64,000 nucleotides of DNA from Ceratopteris richardii (GCA_020310875.1 CM035427.1:91255457-91319456), one strand, 5' to 3'; counted from the stretch's first letter, positions 20,397-33,640 are shown. Numbers and translations: made by a program. The notes: generated from the sequence alone by a model not told the origin.

Positions 20397-21351
20397 CCAT
20401 ATTAAAAAACAAAAGGGTCATCACATGGAGTGACGTAAGTTCTTTCCATTTTAATCTATTCATCATGTTTTCGTATCTTTTGTTCCTTCTTCCATAGTTA
20501 ATTTATTTTGTGATTAATTGTAGAGTAGGAGTAGCTTCTTTCATTTCAACAATTATTGCCTTGGCAAGTGAGCCCATAGAAATTAAGCATACTAGAGTGA
20601 AGGATCAGACCTAATGGTGCTCAGCGATCAATAACTTGCAAACCAAAAATGCAAATGGCGTGGAGTTTCTAGCATTGAATAAGACTACATGTGATCATAT
20701 GTAACATAAATTTCGCAATTTTGAAATCTCCTCATAAATTTATGGCCTTAGTAAGTGAGATGATAAAAGCTTTGCAAAGCACCATGAAGATCTAGACTTG
20801 ATGGTAATAAAATAACGTAAAATTGGAAATAAGAGATGCAAATGATTCAAAAACTAGGATGTAAAACCACGCTTGAAGATAAAGCTTCCTCAACAAAAAA
20901 GCTTTAGAAAGGATTTTTGAGATTGAAGATAGGGTTTGGAAGATGAGCTCTTTTCTTTAGGTAGCATGAACTCTTCATGACTCTCTTGTTTTGCTTCTAT
21001 GTCATTTGCATGAGTCTTAGACGCTCTAGATGAGGAACCAAGGTTCAGTTTATACATGTTTGAGGCTCGTTTACTTAATTAAAGTTTTGGTAAAATATCT
21101 CCATGTTTCTTGGTAAGCTCCTATGGAGTGTCTAGAAACCTTTTCCATGGTTCTTGACAAAATTATTCACGTAGGGATTAAACTCGAGATCTCCCTCCTC
21201 ACACTCCGATTTCTTAATGACCATAATATTTATTTAATTTATAGGATCACAAATGGAGTCCCTTATAGAATATTGAGGATTCTTTGAGGGTTTTTCTATT
21301 TAAGCTCATATTTTATGAATTTGAAGTTCTTGAGATATATATTTCATGACA
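20397..21351 (-). repeat. Possible 3' LTR edge of an F-related element
   Basis: At 21343-21390 the minus strand reads as a polypurine tract followed by TGTCATGAAATATA, the same junction layout as element F (TTGAGGG..GGTGA then TGTCATG). That would make part of the sequence to the left an LTR. Its far end is not resolved and no second copy is present. No gene is supported in 20397-21351. Confidence 0.35.
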
Positions 21352-24300
21352 TCACCCCCTCCCCCCAATCTTTTCCCACCCTCAAGTGTATCAGAGTCCT
21401 TTGTTCCAGAGTTGAAATGCATAGTAAGGTATTGCCAAGAAATAGGTAGTCTCTACTCCCTAGGATGTACAAGCGTGCTTATGCAAGGTTATTCTAAGTG
21501 AAGATCTCATCAAGCTATTCATGAAATTTATTTTACAGTACTTACTTTGATAATAGCTCCTTTATATGTGGTTGTGTATTACCTCTTCTAATGAAAATTT
21601 TGATCTTCTTACTGAGAAATAGTTGATGAACTTCTTTTTAAGTTCAGTAATGGAACATGTGAAATATGGATGTAACTTATTGACTTTTTAAGTCTTAAAC
21701 ATCAAGCCAAATTATGAATATCTAAACTAGATAATAAAACCCAATGCGCCTCTCTCATTGCTTGTGGTCTTAGTCATTGTAGATCATCACTTTGTATCCT
21801 ATTGCATAATTGTGCATGTCTTAGACACTTTATTCTTTGTTAAATATCCTCTATATTTTGTGCCACCAATAATATTCAAAATCCCTGTAATTCTTATCTT
21901 CAAATTGATCTCTAAAATGGTACCCAATCTTAAAAGCTCTTAGAGACTTGTGATGAATGAGACTAAATCTCTATCATCAAGCGAGTGCATATAGTGGCGT
22001 CATAGATACAATCATTTAATCATCAATATGTGAGTCTAACCCAATCAAGTGTATGAAGACATGTGCACATGTGCTAGCTAATGTATTAATGGGACAAGTA
22101 ATGCATGAAAATTAGGAGAATCTACCTCACATGAAGCTTCTTACTCAGTGATGTCTAGTGCAATACTTCGTGCAATAGTAGATACAAATTGAGCAATATC
22201 TCTCAGCTGGGATACCCAAATATAATCAATAAATTCTTCAGTTTAAAGCTCTAAAGAAACAAATCCAATGCTAATACTTTTAGCTCGATTGGACCTCTAT
22301 GCTTCGTGCTATGACAAAAAGATAGAGTGGCAAGAAACACCAACTCTCACGTCTAGACTTCCTACGCTTCACACATACACTAAAATAGCAAAAAGAGATG
22401 GGAAAGGAGTAGACAACATCTCTAGACACACATTCCACACCTCAAACACACACACACACACACAATCTCATAAAGAAGGGCATACACAATCAAGAATAAG
22501 CAAATTCAAAATTCTGTGAGTTAGCTCTTCAAAATGGTCGAAAAATCTCTATAAAAGAGTCACAAGTGATTTATATACATGTGCCCTAAATTTGGTCCTT
22601 TCACATAAGAGACCGGCACTTTCTCTATAAATCACTAAACTCCTAATATTTTACAGGGGTAATGTTACATTTTTAGGGACCATGCATCTAGAGGATTCCT
22701 CTAGAGCGTTTACAATGCTTCTTACTATTTTACAATGGATTTTAGGCAAAGAATATTATCCATTTCTTGAAAATTTTGGGGGCATGATTTTCTTCTCTTC
22801 TTTCTTCTTCTTTTTGCTTCCTATTGTCTTTAGTACTCTTATCCCTCTCCAACACTCTCCCCCTCTTATTCTCTATCATCCCTTGATAGGCTTCGATCGG
22901 GTTTCCCTAACACATAGCACGGGGATTTTCTTTATGCATAATTAGTGGCTTGAGATGGACCAATTGTCTCACCTCTTGTGCACTTATTCTTCTTTGACCT
23001 GATGCTATATTTTCCCTATGTATATTTCTTTTAACTGTACACTACCAATGGTAGAGGAAGCCTTCAAAACTTAAAAACTATTTCTTACCTTATCCGAGCC
23101 TCAGTTTGATGCTTTTGTTTTGCCCTTAATATTCCTTACATTCATACATTGGGGTTGTTGCATTAGCATTGTTTTGTCTCGCACACATCCAACATTAATA
23201 ATATCTCCTGTTGTGAGGCAAGGCTATTTGTTACTCTTTACCTCTTTCTGACTTTTAGTCTTCATGGTGGTACTTCAAAGGTCCTGTTTGTAGTTCTTTG
23301 TTTACATCTTTTGGGACTTGATGCATTCCTTCATTGTGTGTCTCATTTTAGCCTGATTCGTGCCCTTCCAAGGACCTGGCTAGAGAGTAGTGTTTAGTAA
23401 AATTCTTTCTTTTTTTATTTTCTTCTTCTTTTTCTCTAACTAGTTTTTTCCTCCACGCACTCCTCCTCCTGAACTTTTTCCTCCTAAATAGGCTTTTGAT
23501 GGTGATGCATTTAGGTTTGGAATACTTGCTTTTCTGTTTGGTTGATCAGGTTGGCCTCTCTAAGCATGAATAGCTTCCATTGTTCTGACTTCACACCATC
23601 ATTTGGTGCTTGATGATGGTTGGTAAAACATTTAAGCTCATGAGCTACAAGTGTGGCATTTAAACTTGATGACATTTTCAGAAAGATTTCAAAGTCAATT
23701 GCAATGAATCCTCTAAAAAAGCTTTTTTAAACATTTGTAAGTAAGTCATCGACAAAAACATTAGGTGTGAGTAATATACCATGATAGTAAGTCCACTTGG
23801 CATGACAGAAAGATCAAAAATCAAGGAATTCATGCCTTGATTGATTTAGATGAAGTTCAAAACTGTATACTCTATATGCATGAAAACTTTCAATACCATT
23901 AATATCATGCTAAGTATTTCATTTGTGAGATTAATACTGAGATTTGGGACATGATCATGTATGAATAGCCTAAATTTAATTTTGCTAATGATATAATCTT
24001 CGGTGGGCAAGTAAATGTGAGGAGGGCTTGATATTAAGGGAAAATGGAGCCACTACTTATTAATAGTGTCATTTTGTTGTTCTTCCCAAAACTCTGGCCA
24101 TAGGAAGCAACTTAGCACTAGGTAAATAAGAAGGTTTTACATATAATAAATATTGGAACATCAATCTGACACTATGCTTGAGGTGGATTTGATCTACATC
24201 AAAAGCTATTGCTTGGATTATGTCGAAAGAATATCCATTGGAGAGTTTTTTTTACGTATGCTCACTTATTGTATTTTTTTTAAAGATTTTTCATGGATCT

Positions 24301-25219
24301 TTTGCCATTGCAAAATCCTAGTCTTTACACATGTAAAAGTAGGAAAAGAGAAATAATCTTCCACGAATTTGTTGTGTTTGAGTTGCAATCAATCACCTAA
24401 AAATAGATCAAACTAGATCTTCACATTTCCTAGATTGTAGGAATGTGAATTGATTCCCTCCAACAACCTTTACTGCCTTGATTTGAATTCAAAATCCACT
24501 TGTAGAGGTTGTGGAGCACTTGACAAGTCTATATACAAACTTCAAATTACTTGTACGTTACATGGAAGCAATATACATACACTTGTGGCCATCATTGTCT
24601 TGCTCCTTCATTTTTCTACGTGATCTTCTTCAACAACAGTAAGCTTGTAGAGGTTTATATAGCTCCAAATTGGATGAGAGAGGAAATTCATTGGAAAGGT
24701 ATTAGTTTCTAGTTTATGCTTGTAAACGTTCAAAGCATTTGGCTTAGTAGATTGGGAGAAATTGCAGTTTTTTTATCTCAAAATCAATCTCTACGCACTC
24801 CTGAAAAATAGGAGGTACCACTATTGAGTGTCTAGTTCATTCCAAGAGCATATTTTTCTTATTCCTTATAGACTTGTGCATTCTATACACTCAACCCTAT
24901 GTTTATCACTCCCATAAAAGGATTTTCTTTCTAATTGTAATCATGCTGGTCGCTATGAGCATTTGAACTTCATTGTCTGAATTAAAGATAGTAAGTTTTT
25001 TGAGTTGGTGAATGCACAAACCTATCTGTTTTGTATCGACTCTTTCTTGTTGATGCTCCAAAGTACATAGTGCATCTTATTTCACTTATCCCATGCCTAT
25101 AAGGTCTATTTGAGGCTCCATAAGCTCAAGGGCTAGTCTTATTCTGGTTGACTAGATCAAACTTCGTCACTTTGCAACTTAGCTTTCTACCTCCTACAAG
25201 CTTCTCCAAGTTCTTTCAG
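21352..25219. other. AT-rich region without recognisable genes
   Basis: No coding feature is supported. Small landmarks: a CA microsatellite at about 22446-22464, and a polypurine-like tract at about 22855-22868 (minus strand AGAGGGGGAGAG followed by TGTTGGAGAGGG) that could mark another LTR edge. The last several hundred bases (to 25219) should include the 5' LTR of element C, because a primer-binding site follows, but its start could not be placed. Confidence 0.4.
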
Positions 25220-25240
25220 TGATATCAAAGCTAGATCAAG

Positions 25241-26260
25241 ATGGATGTTGACTTTCCCTCAATGATTGAGAAGCTTGATCAACACAACTAGGCAGCTTGG
25301 CAAATCAGAATGGAGGCCTATTTGCAAGGTAGAAATCTTCATGGAATTGTAGTAGGTGATGAAGCTATGCCTATTCCAAGATCCAACGGAGCACCTACAC
25401 AAGAGGAGACAAACAAGCTCACACTTTGGTGTGCAAGGGATGCTCAAGAAAGGTCATACATACTAAAATCTATCTCTCACTTTCTATTACCACACATTAT
25501 AGGATGCAAGACATCTCAATGGACTTGGGATGCCCTCGAGAATTTCTTTTCTGCTAGTATCAAAGCAAGAAAGAATCATCTTTGGAATGAGTTCAACCAA
25601 ATGAAGAAGACACCTAAACAAACCATCATAGAGTTTGTTACAAAGATCAAGGAGGTTGTAGATCAGTTAGCATCCAGTGGAGAGCTCATTGAAGAAGAGG
25701 CTATCATGAAGCAAATTCTCAATGGGGTTCGAAGTGATAAGCAATGGCAATCCTTCACCATGGGTTATGATATCATGGATGTGCAAACTCCAGTCTTCAA
25801 CATCTTTCTTTGACAATGCTTAAATCAAGAGGTCAGTAATAGCATAAATGAAGGTATTTCTTATCATGGTAATTCAACTATTGATCTATATGCAGATAAG
25901 AAGAATAAGAGGCTCAAAGTCAAGAAAAGAAAGAAGACGAAGGATACTTCCCAAACCAACTTTGCAAGCAAGAGAAAGTGGAAAGGGAACAAGAAAGACC
26001 GAAGCATGTCAAAGCCAAAGGTTAGAATGATCAACCTTGTGCCATCTGCGATAAGACCAACCACACCACTCAAAATTTTTGCTTCAATGGGAAGACCCAC
26101 TAGAGGTGGACAAAACTTCAACAATAACAATAGAGGCTATAATAGAAGGGACTTCAACAATTATTCAAAAGATCAAGCACATGAAGAATCATTTCTTCTT
26201 ATGAATCTAAGCCACAAAGAAGGTAAAGAAGATGATCACTTGTTCTACATAGATTGAGGA
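25241..26260 (+). pseudogene. Copia C gag
   Basis: Gag starts MDVDFPSMIEKLD, ten bases after the PBS, which is tight. It continues with AAWQIRMEAYLQGRNLHGIV, ARDAQERSYILKSISHFLLP, and LENFFSASIKARKNHLWNEF, all standard copia capsid segments. A basic Lys/Arg-rich stretch and a CAICDKTNHTTQ zinc-knuckle remnant (about 26037) follow. The protease active-site region lies at about 26240 (FYID then GCSSH), where B has IDFGCSNHLARD. Confidence 0.8.
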
Positions 26261-26359
26261 TGCTCAAGTCATGTTGTAGGCAACATTGCTCTTCTATCTA
26301 ACTTCGAAAGTGCAAAGCATAGACATGAAGTTCAAACAAGGGATGAAACAAAGCACAAT

Positions 26360-27575
26360 GTGGAGACAATTGGTAATGACAAAGCTTCCAATGGTAGGAC
26401 ATACATTCTAAGTAAGGTTCTTTATGTACCCACTATCACTAAAAACCTAATAACTATAAGCAAAATAGTTGAAAAAGGCTTGCAAGTTAGGTTCAACCAA
26501 CATGGAGCTTTTGTGGAAGATCCATATCAAGGCTTCAAGAAGATAGCCAAAGGTGAGAAGCAGGGTAGGCTCTTTAATTTTGAAGTACAAGAAACCAGGA
26601 ACATAGCTCTATTCACTTTTGGGTCTCAAACCCTACGTGAACTTGAAGTGTGGCATAAGAGACGTTCTCATGTGAATGAAAGAACCTTGAAGGATATATG
26701 CAGGGATCGAAACGTTCTAGGAATTCCAAACATATCAAAGTAGCACATGATCAATAGATGTGATGCATGTTAGATTGGGAAGACACAAAGACAACCATTT
26801 AGCCACAAAGGCTATATCCACAACAACTTGTTGGACTTAGTACATACAAATGTATGGGGACCAAGTCAAGAACCTTCATTGGCAGAATCAAGGTATTATG
26901 TCTCATTTATCGATGACCATAGTAGATGGACTATTCTATACTTTATCAAGAATAAGAATTAAGTGTTTCATTGCTTCAAAAAGTATCTAACACATGTGCA
27001 TAATCATATAGGTGGATCACTGAAGAAGCTCAGATCTGATGGAGAGGGAGAATACTTCTCCAAAGATTTTGATGAGTTCTTTCTGGATAAATGTATCAAA
27101 AGGAACGTGACTACCAGATACTCTCCTCAACTCTCCTTAGAAGGAAAAACAAGACATTGATTGGATCAGTGTGAACAATGTTTGAAGAGAAGAGGTTGCC
27201 ACATTATCTATGGATAGAGGCTATTTCAAGTGATGTGTACCTTGTGATTAGACTACCATCCAAATCACTCCAAGGTATGACTCCTTATAAAGCATGGCAT
27301 AGAAGAAAACCTAGTCTTGGACATTGCAAGGTGTTTGTTGTTTAACTTATGTTCATGTACCATCACAAATAAGAGGTAAGCTGGATGAAAGGGCAACAAA
27401 GGTAGTGTTTATTGGGTATGACTCAACTGAGATGGGTTACAGGTTCTATAATCCTTCAACCAAGCAATTCACTACAAGTAGAGATGTTATGTTTGAAGAA
27501 CACAAGTCATGGTATGATGAAGACAAACAAAAGGTAACTCTACCAATGATCTTGATTTTGATTCTCGTCATTTAG
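26360..27575 (+). pseudogene. Copia C protease end and integrase
   Basis: The protease C-terminal part (YILSKVLYVPTITKNLITIS) is followed by the GAG-pre-integrase segment (LEVWHKRRSHVNERTLKDIC), the integrase core with SLKKLRSDGEGEYFSKDFDE, and the post-core segment KVVFIGYDSTEMGYRFYNPS. Catalytic Asp and Glu neighbourhoods are recognisable. The stretch is broken several times. Confidence 0.78.
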
Positions 27576-27739
27576 GAAGCAAGCATGATACACAAGTCTA
27601 GGATCCAAGAAGTGATACAGATGATGAACAAGATGAAAAGGAAAAGGATTAGAAGCTATGGAAGTCAAGAGGCAAAGCAAAGATGCAAGAGTCTAGAGAA
27701 ATCTCCAAGCAAGCACCTAGAAGATCAACAAGGTTTTTA

Positions 27740-28792
27740 GACCTAAGAAAGCACTGTATGGATTGAAACAAGCTCCTAGATCTTGGAATAATAGTTTGGT
27801 TACATACCTTCAAGATCAAGGGTTCATACCGACTAGCTTAGATCCTTCTCTATTCATCAAAAGGAATCACAATGAGGTTATCTATCTATGTGTATATGTA
27901 GATGATATTATTGTGATAGGTGATGATCTGAATGGCATGCAAAGGATCAAGAGACACATGCAAGAGGAATTCAAAATCAGTGACTTAGGTGAGCTCACAT
28001 ATTTCCTAGGTATGCAAGTGATATACACAGATGAAGGAATGTATTTTACTTAGAGAAGATACATTAAGGATCTACTTCTTAAGTTCAAAAGGGAGAACAC
28101 TAAACCTGCAGGTACACCTTTGGAAATGAATCATAAACTTAGTGTTTATGAAGGTGAGAAAATTGAAGACATTAAAGAATATCAAACTTTATATATGCTA
28201 CTCACACAAGTACAAACATCTCATATAGTGTGGGAGTGCTTAGTCAATTAATGCACTTGCCAAGAAGACCACACATGGATGCAGCTAAGAGAGCATTTAA
28301 GTATGTCAAAGATACAATCAATGCAGGTATATTCCATCTTTACTCTTTAAATTTGGATATCAAAATCTATTCAGATGTAGATTGGGTAGCACCCAAGGAT
28401 GATAAAAGAAGTACCTGTGGTTACTTAGCATTTACATGTTCAAAGCTATTGTCATGGAGTTCTAAGAAGCAACCAATAGTTGCTTTATCCTCAACCGAAG
28501 CAGAGTACAAAAAGCATTGTATATAGATTTGGGACTTGTAAGATTCAAACCTCACATGTTTGGAGATAATGTAAGTTCCATGCATCTAGCAGCAAACCCT
28601 ATTTTCCATGCAAGAAACAAACACATAGAGATTCATTACCACTTCATCAGGGAGAAGCTCATGGCAAAGGAGATTGACATTTGTTTTATTCCAACTGAAA
28701 AGCAAGTAGTAGATATGATGACGAAGGCACTTGGTGGTATAAAGCTTTGTAGATTCAAAGCTCTAGCAGGTATTCAACCTATTAGATTATGA
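27740..28792 (+). pseudogene. Copia C RT-RNase H
   Basis: RT is recognised by [20 protein letters not shown] and the catalytic box YLCVYVDDIIVIGDD. RNase H shows [50 protein letters not shown] and the C-terminal DMMTKALGGIKLCRFKALAG. It ends 20 bases before the polypurine tract. The N-terminal RT half is missing or unrecognisable. It is a fossil with several breaks. Confidence 0.82.
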
Positions 28793-28824
28793 AGATTCAA
28801 GCATACTTTAGCTTGAGGGGAAGC

Positions 28825-29190
28825 TGTTGGTGTTGGTGCAATTACTCCAAGCCTAAATGCTTGATCACTTATCCTAAAGTTCATATGTTCATTCATGTAT
28901 TAGCACATGGGTGATCTCTTGTAAAATATTGATTTTCACTCCTTGTAAAAGTGTATATGCGGAATCACTTCCGATTACAAATTCATAGGAGAATCTTTCC
29001 ACGAATTATTTGGTGAGGATTTATGGCAAATCAAGTCCTAAAACTTTGGAACACTGTTAGCTAAAGCCCCAAATTCAAATTTGAATCTTGGCTCCAACAA
29101 AAAGGCTATAAAAGAGGACCATCTAGTTGTTGAGATATCAAGCTCAACATGTGATAATCAAGGATGAAACGTATTAGTTTTTCGTTTCTC
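28825..29190 (+). repeat. Partial 3' LTR of C
   Basis: It begins TGTTGGTGTTGG right after TTGAGGGGAAGC. A TATA box (CTATAAAAGAGG) lies near 29105. It ends where the TGACAT LTR start of element K appears. The matching 5' LTR could not be delimited. Confidence 0.6.
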
Positions 29191-29505
29191 TGACATGTAT
29201 AGTGGTCACGCCGATATATGTCAGGGATACTTCATTGAGATTTATTAGATTTATCTACCAAGAATGATGGCACATTTGTTACTTGCTAGGTAACTCAGTC
29301 GTGGACATTAGTTTTTTCCTTATGTAGTGATCTTTATATATTGCACTTGTTATATTCTTGTTTTTAGGTCGTTCTTGTACATTCCTTTTTATGTAATAGG
29401 AGAAGAAGAAGAAGATGATTCTTCCTTGCCTCAATCTGTGTGTGTGCTTCTCCTTGAGAGTGAGAGTGTGTGTGAGCTCTCTTCCTTATCTCCTTCCTTG
29501 TGACA
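29191..29505 (+). repeat. 5' LTR of element K (315 bp)
   Basis: It starts TGACATGTATAG and ends CCTTGTGACA, so both ends share TGACA-type termini. The primer-binding site follows without a gap. A TATA-like TTTATATATTG lies at about 29331. The region just before the end is pyrimidine-rich with GTGTGTG words. Confidence 0.72.
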
Positions 29506-29518
29506 TGGTATTAGAGCC
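29506..29518 (+). other. Primer-binding site of K
   Basis: TGGTATTAGAGCC directly abuts the LTR end. It differs by one base from the canonical initiator-Met site TGGTATCAGAGC. Confidence 0.75.
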
Positions 29519-30796
29519 AGCGTGGCTGTAGAGAGTCATGGAATTCATCTTTCAAAATGTATGATACCATCTTTAAACCATCCAAATGCTTCCTTCATGA
29601 GTTCATATGTAAATGGATGGTTTGGTAGTCCCCTTGTAAATCTATGAATTCAGCTTCTAGTACTCATGGCGTATCGGTTGCAGGATGCAACGTATTCATG
29701 ACTTGTGTGCATCTCTCAGAATTTGGCTTAACTAAGCATCAATTCTAGCTTTCATAGTATCGATTGTTCTTGGTAGCTCATGTCGTACATGGATATCCTC
29801 ATGCATCACTAAAAATTGATGGTCAAAATCCATGATCCTGATGGTAAAGAGGAAGAGGTGTTCACAAGATGGTTAATCATCGTGAGATGACTAACCTCTT
29901 GCCTTAACTCCGCACTCTAAAGGGAACTCATTGACCTCCATTTGTTGAGTTTCTTCAAAATCCTCGGAAGCTATTTGCATTTTAAATGCAATCCATGATT
30001 CATGTGTGAAGAAAGATAAAGATAGTGCTCAAACATTCATCGTTTGTCTTTTAAATAGGTCCCTCATAGATTGGTGAGAAAATCATGATACTTGAAGATA
30101 TATTTTATATATTTTTTTATTTTTAATTGCTAAAAAGAAACAAAAAAATATCTTAATGTACAAGTGAAGATCTACTTCCTTTGAAGGAAATGTGCACCAC
30201 TAAACAGTTTAAAGAAGTTGCATGCCGAATGTGACGCCTTGTACTGTGGCCCTATTGTGCATAATCTAGGTGCATTTAGCTCAGCATGAGTGCAATTCCC
30301 ACACTGCTTCTCCAACTATTGTTTTGTTTAATTGTCCTTTGTTCTCCATAGCTCTACACCAATCTTTCCTCAATGTTGGGGGATGTGGTCTTCATGCCGC
30401 TTCCTCTATTTTGACCTACCAGATGTAGTTGCATTTAGTGTGTGTCTTCCTTGGTTGCTTTGGATTTGTTTGTCTTTCCCTTACTTTGGATTTGGTAGTC
30501 ATGAGTAGGTGGAGATTGATCTCCTTAGTTAATGCTCTAATATCTTCCTTGGCTTCTTCTAATGTCTTTGTTGGGATCCAAAATTTCTTTTGTTATCTTT
30601 GAGCTTCAATGAGTTCTTTGGTTAGCCATAATTAAATTGTCCCTATTTGGACTTATAATGCTCCTTGAAGGATTTTCTTTGTCTAAGGTTTGTCGATTGT
30701 GCCGGTTCTATCTTGCATTTATACTCTGGAATTTGGTCCTTACAAACCCATACCTACCTAGTTTTCCTATTTGATTATTGTTTCTCTTTTTTTCCG
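29519..30796. other. Interior of K or unassigned sequence, no gene
   Basis: Downstream of K's PBS I find no gag or other copia domain. The sequence is AT-rich with a poly-T/A patch near 30100-30125. K may be a non-autonomous or truncated element. Confidence 0.4.
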
Positions 30797-31300
30797 TTCA
30801 TCTTGTTGACACTTTCCCATGTTCCTTTCTAGAATCATTAACCTCATTAAGGCTCTCTGATATGATCTCTTGAGAACAAAGCTTTTGCTCATCACACATA
30901 GTAGAACAAGAAACTTCCTTAACACTTAACATAGGTTGAAGAATAGAATCCTTAGCTAAAAAATTGGGTTGGGATTCTAAGTCATGCATAAGTAGATTTA
31001 ATACATTAGGGTTGTCCGATTCCATTGTCTTTAGTGGTTTCTCATCTAGGAGACTAAAGACTTCTCTATGACCTACCTAAGGTGAAATATATCCTTGGTC
31101 CAAATGTGTCATAACCTCATGTTAGTAAATCCAATCTTGTCCTAGAACTAGTTTTTCTAGTAGATCCGGGTCTTGATAGACCCCGATTCTTTGTTGCATG
31201 GTATTGTTTCCTAAGTTTAATGATAGGGTTACTTCTCCTATGCATTCAAAGATTTTTTCTCCAATCCCTATCATCTAGGCTTTTGTTGGAGTGAGTGACA
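30797..31300 (-). pseudogene. Orphan retropepsin-like fragment
   Basis: On the minus strand the segment contains FECIGEVTLSLNLGNNTMQQ followed by LLEKLVLGQDWIY, which resembles the end of a gypsy retropepsin (beta strands and the 'LG-x-DW' motif). A charged, Ser-rich tail follows (VLNLLMHDLESQPNFLAKDS). It lies downstream of the integrase of gypsy D in D's orientation, so it is out of order for D and may come from another element. The family assignment is tentative. Confidence 0.4.
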
Positions 31301-31599
31301 TCTTTAATTTTTCAATTAAAGAAACACGTGCACTACATAGAGTTGTTCATATATCAATTAAAGAATAAAAAATAAATATATTCTTTCTTTCAAATCCCTA
31401 GGTTTAGAGGTTGTGTTTGTATGTTTCCTAGGGTTTTGATGTTTGTGGCATGATAATTTGCCATGGGAATGTGTTCTTCACCTCCTAAGTATCTCTCATC
31501 ATTTTCTTTGATCCATTCCTTCCATTTTCTAATTCTTAGGGCTTTAAGTCTTGCTCCTTCTCTTATTTGCTCCTACTATTTGTTTTTTGTATTTTGTAC

Positions 31600-32163
31600 C
31601 CCTAAGAATTTGGTCAACATCTTCTCCATTAGGCATCCCATGTGCTTTTTTACTCTGCATCCACTTATGTAATTGGGTAGTTTGTCTCCATCCAATGTAG
31701 CTAGGTTAATAGCTCCACTTGAGGAGATCTGATTTATGATCAAAGGACCATATCCTCTTTGTTGTAGGTTTTTTGCATGTCATTTCATGGTATTGACCAA
31801 TACAAGATCTTCCACTCTAAGACCTTTATCTTTGATGTCATCATCATAATAAGCCTTCTGTCTCCACTTAGCAACATAAATTCCTACTACCACTTGTAGT
31901 CTATTTTCACGCAATTTCTTTATTTGATCCAATTGGTTGGAAAAATCATGTCCTATCCATTCATATTTATGTGCTACTTGTAGAGTAGGAGTCAAGAAAT
32001 CAATTGGTAATATTGCATTTTGACCATAAACTAGATTAAAAGTTGGTAGTTCCAATAGCCATTTTATAAGCAACTCAAAATGCCCAAATTGCATGATGCA
32101 ATTGTTTATCGTAGTCAAATCTACCATTGCTGACCATTTTGGTAAGAACCATGCATAAAACAC
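31600..32163 (-). pseudogene. Gypsy D integrase C-terminus
   Basis: The sequence ELPTFNLVYGQNAILPIDFL is the classic gypsy integrase 'TPF-x-LVYG-x-EAVLP' motif, followed by the KWRQKAYYDDDIKDKGLRVE and DLVLV segments. The stretch to about 31600 matches the 'ISSSGAI-LATLDG' tail of Tat/Athila-type integrases. The catalytic core is absent or unreadable. Confidence 0.78.
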
Positions 32164-32643
32164 TATTTGAACTATCTATTTTTCCATTAACTTATGGATG
32201 AGAGCGTGTTGACTTTTTTATGAATCACAAGAAATTCATTCACAAGTGATTGAATGAATTCATTGATGAAGTGCATACGTGTATCACTTACTATCTCAAT
32301 TTGTAGTCCAAACCTAGTGAGAAGGTTTTCAAATAAGAACCTTGTAGTGGTTGGAGCATCATTTTTCCTAGTGGCTTTGGTTTCTACTCAATTCCTTAAG
32401 TAGTCAATTGCTTTTTTGCTTGTTAGGCTAGCTCCTTCTAGATATGTTTCTTTCTTCAAGTAATCTACAAGTGGCTTACTCCACTAAGGTGCTATATTCC
32501 AATAACACAATGATGAATGGTGATCTGTGATTGAAACTTGACACACATATAGTTCATTGTCTATTCATGTACGTCTTTCTGCATACTCGACCAATACACT
32601 CCTTGTCTCTTTAACTCCTTGCACTAAGTCCTTGATGTGTTCT

Positions 32644-33640
32644 TCATTTTTTCTCATGGGCATGTTTGATTAGCCTACTTCTTTCGTCAACTCGGACAAC
32701 ACATCTTAGGAGTATTTCATTAGAGTCTTTGTAATATATGCTTACAACAACTATGTGTAGACTCCTTACTTTCTGGAGTTCTTGGTCTCTCGTTGCATTG
32801 ACCCTATGACTTGGTCCATGTGTGAGCATAGGTACCAATGTTTCAACCCATTTAGTACATACTTCTAGATTAAGCAAATATGTATCTGTTAGTTTGTCTA
32901 CTACTCCTATTGGTGGTTCTCTATCGGTCATATGGGACAAATGATTAGTTATAGCGTGTGTAGTTCCTTTCTTTAATACCAGTTGAAAGCCCAATTCCAT
33001 TAGTAGTAGTAGAAACCATCTGACTAGCTATCAAGTGTTACAACGTTTATTGACCAAGTACAATAGAGCTTGGTGATTTATAAAAAACTTGAACTTGTCG
33101 GCAAGCAAGCAATGTCTAAATTTCTTTATTGCATAAACCATCCCTTGTCCCTCTTGTTGAGTCATAGTGTAATTAAGTTCCACTTGGTTAAGTTGTCTAT
33201 TGGCATAGGCTATAGAATGATCTAGCTTTCCTTCCTCTACGGGATGGGCTAAGATGCACCCAATGGCAAAATTAGATGCATCCACATGCATAAGGAAAAT
33301 TCTATTCGAGTTTGGAAATTTAAGGATTGGTGATGAGCTAAATCTTTTCTTTAACTCATTGAATGTATGTTCACATTCATCAACCCAAGTCGATTGAGTG
33401 AGCATTGCATATAATGGTTTGGCAATTATGGCATATATGTGAATAAATTTGTGATAATATCCACAATGGCACATAAGGGCTTGCACCTCTTTCACATTTT
33501 TAGCTCTAGACAATTCCAAAATGACCTTGATTTTGTCCTCATATATAGATATGCCATTTTTTGACACTATATCTCCTAGTACGTTGCCTTGTCTTACCAT
33601 GAACATTGATTTCTTAGTGTTCAAACACACTGGATACTAT
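32644..33640 (-). pseudogene. Gypsy D RT end and RNase H
   Basis: The RT thumb is seen as NVLGDIVSKNGISIYEDKIK and EVQALMCHCGYYHKFIHIYA. It is followed by the RNase H segment with LMHVDASNFAIGCILAHPVE (catalytic Asp), AYANRQLNQVELNYTMTQQE (Glu neighbourhood) and FINHQALLYLVNKR (Asp replaced by the common 'DH/NH' region). The tail MELGFQLVLKKGTTHAITNH matches the RNase H C-terminus 'ADHLSR'. Several breaks. Confidence 0.82.

Larger units (their letters stand above)
25220..29190 (+). mobile_element. Copia element 'C' (gag-pol + 3' LTR)
   Basis: In order: PBS-like TGATATCAAAGC (25220-25231), gag from ATG 25241, protease, integrase, RT, RNase H, polypurine tract (28812-28823) and an LTR starting TGTTGGTGTTGG at 28825. 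All domains are at least partly present. It is a close relative of element B: both share the CAIC-x3-NH knuckle and the protease-integrase spacer YVP..TK.L. The element is broken, with around ten breaks and a shortened integrase-RT junction. Its 3' LTR is cut short by the LTR of K at 29191. Confidence 0.88.

Noticed and set aside
22446-22464. CA repeat as a regulatory element
   Set aside because: A short (CA)n run in unassigned DNA; nothing beyond low complexity supports a function.
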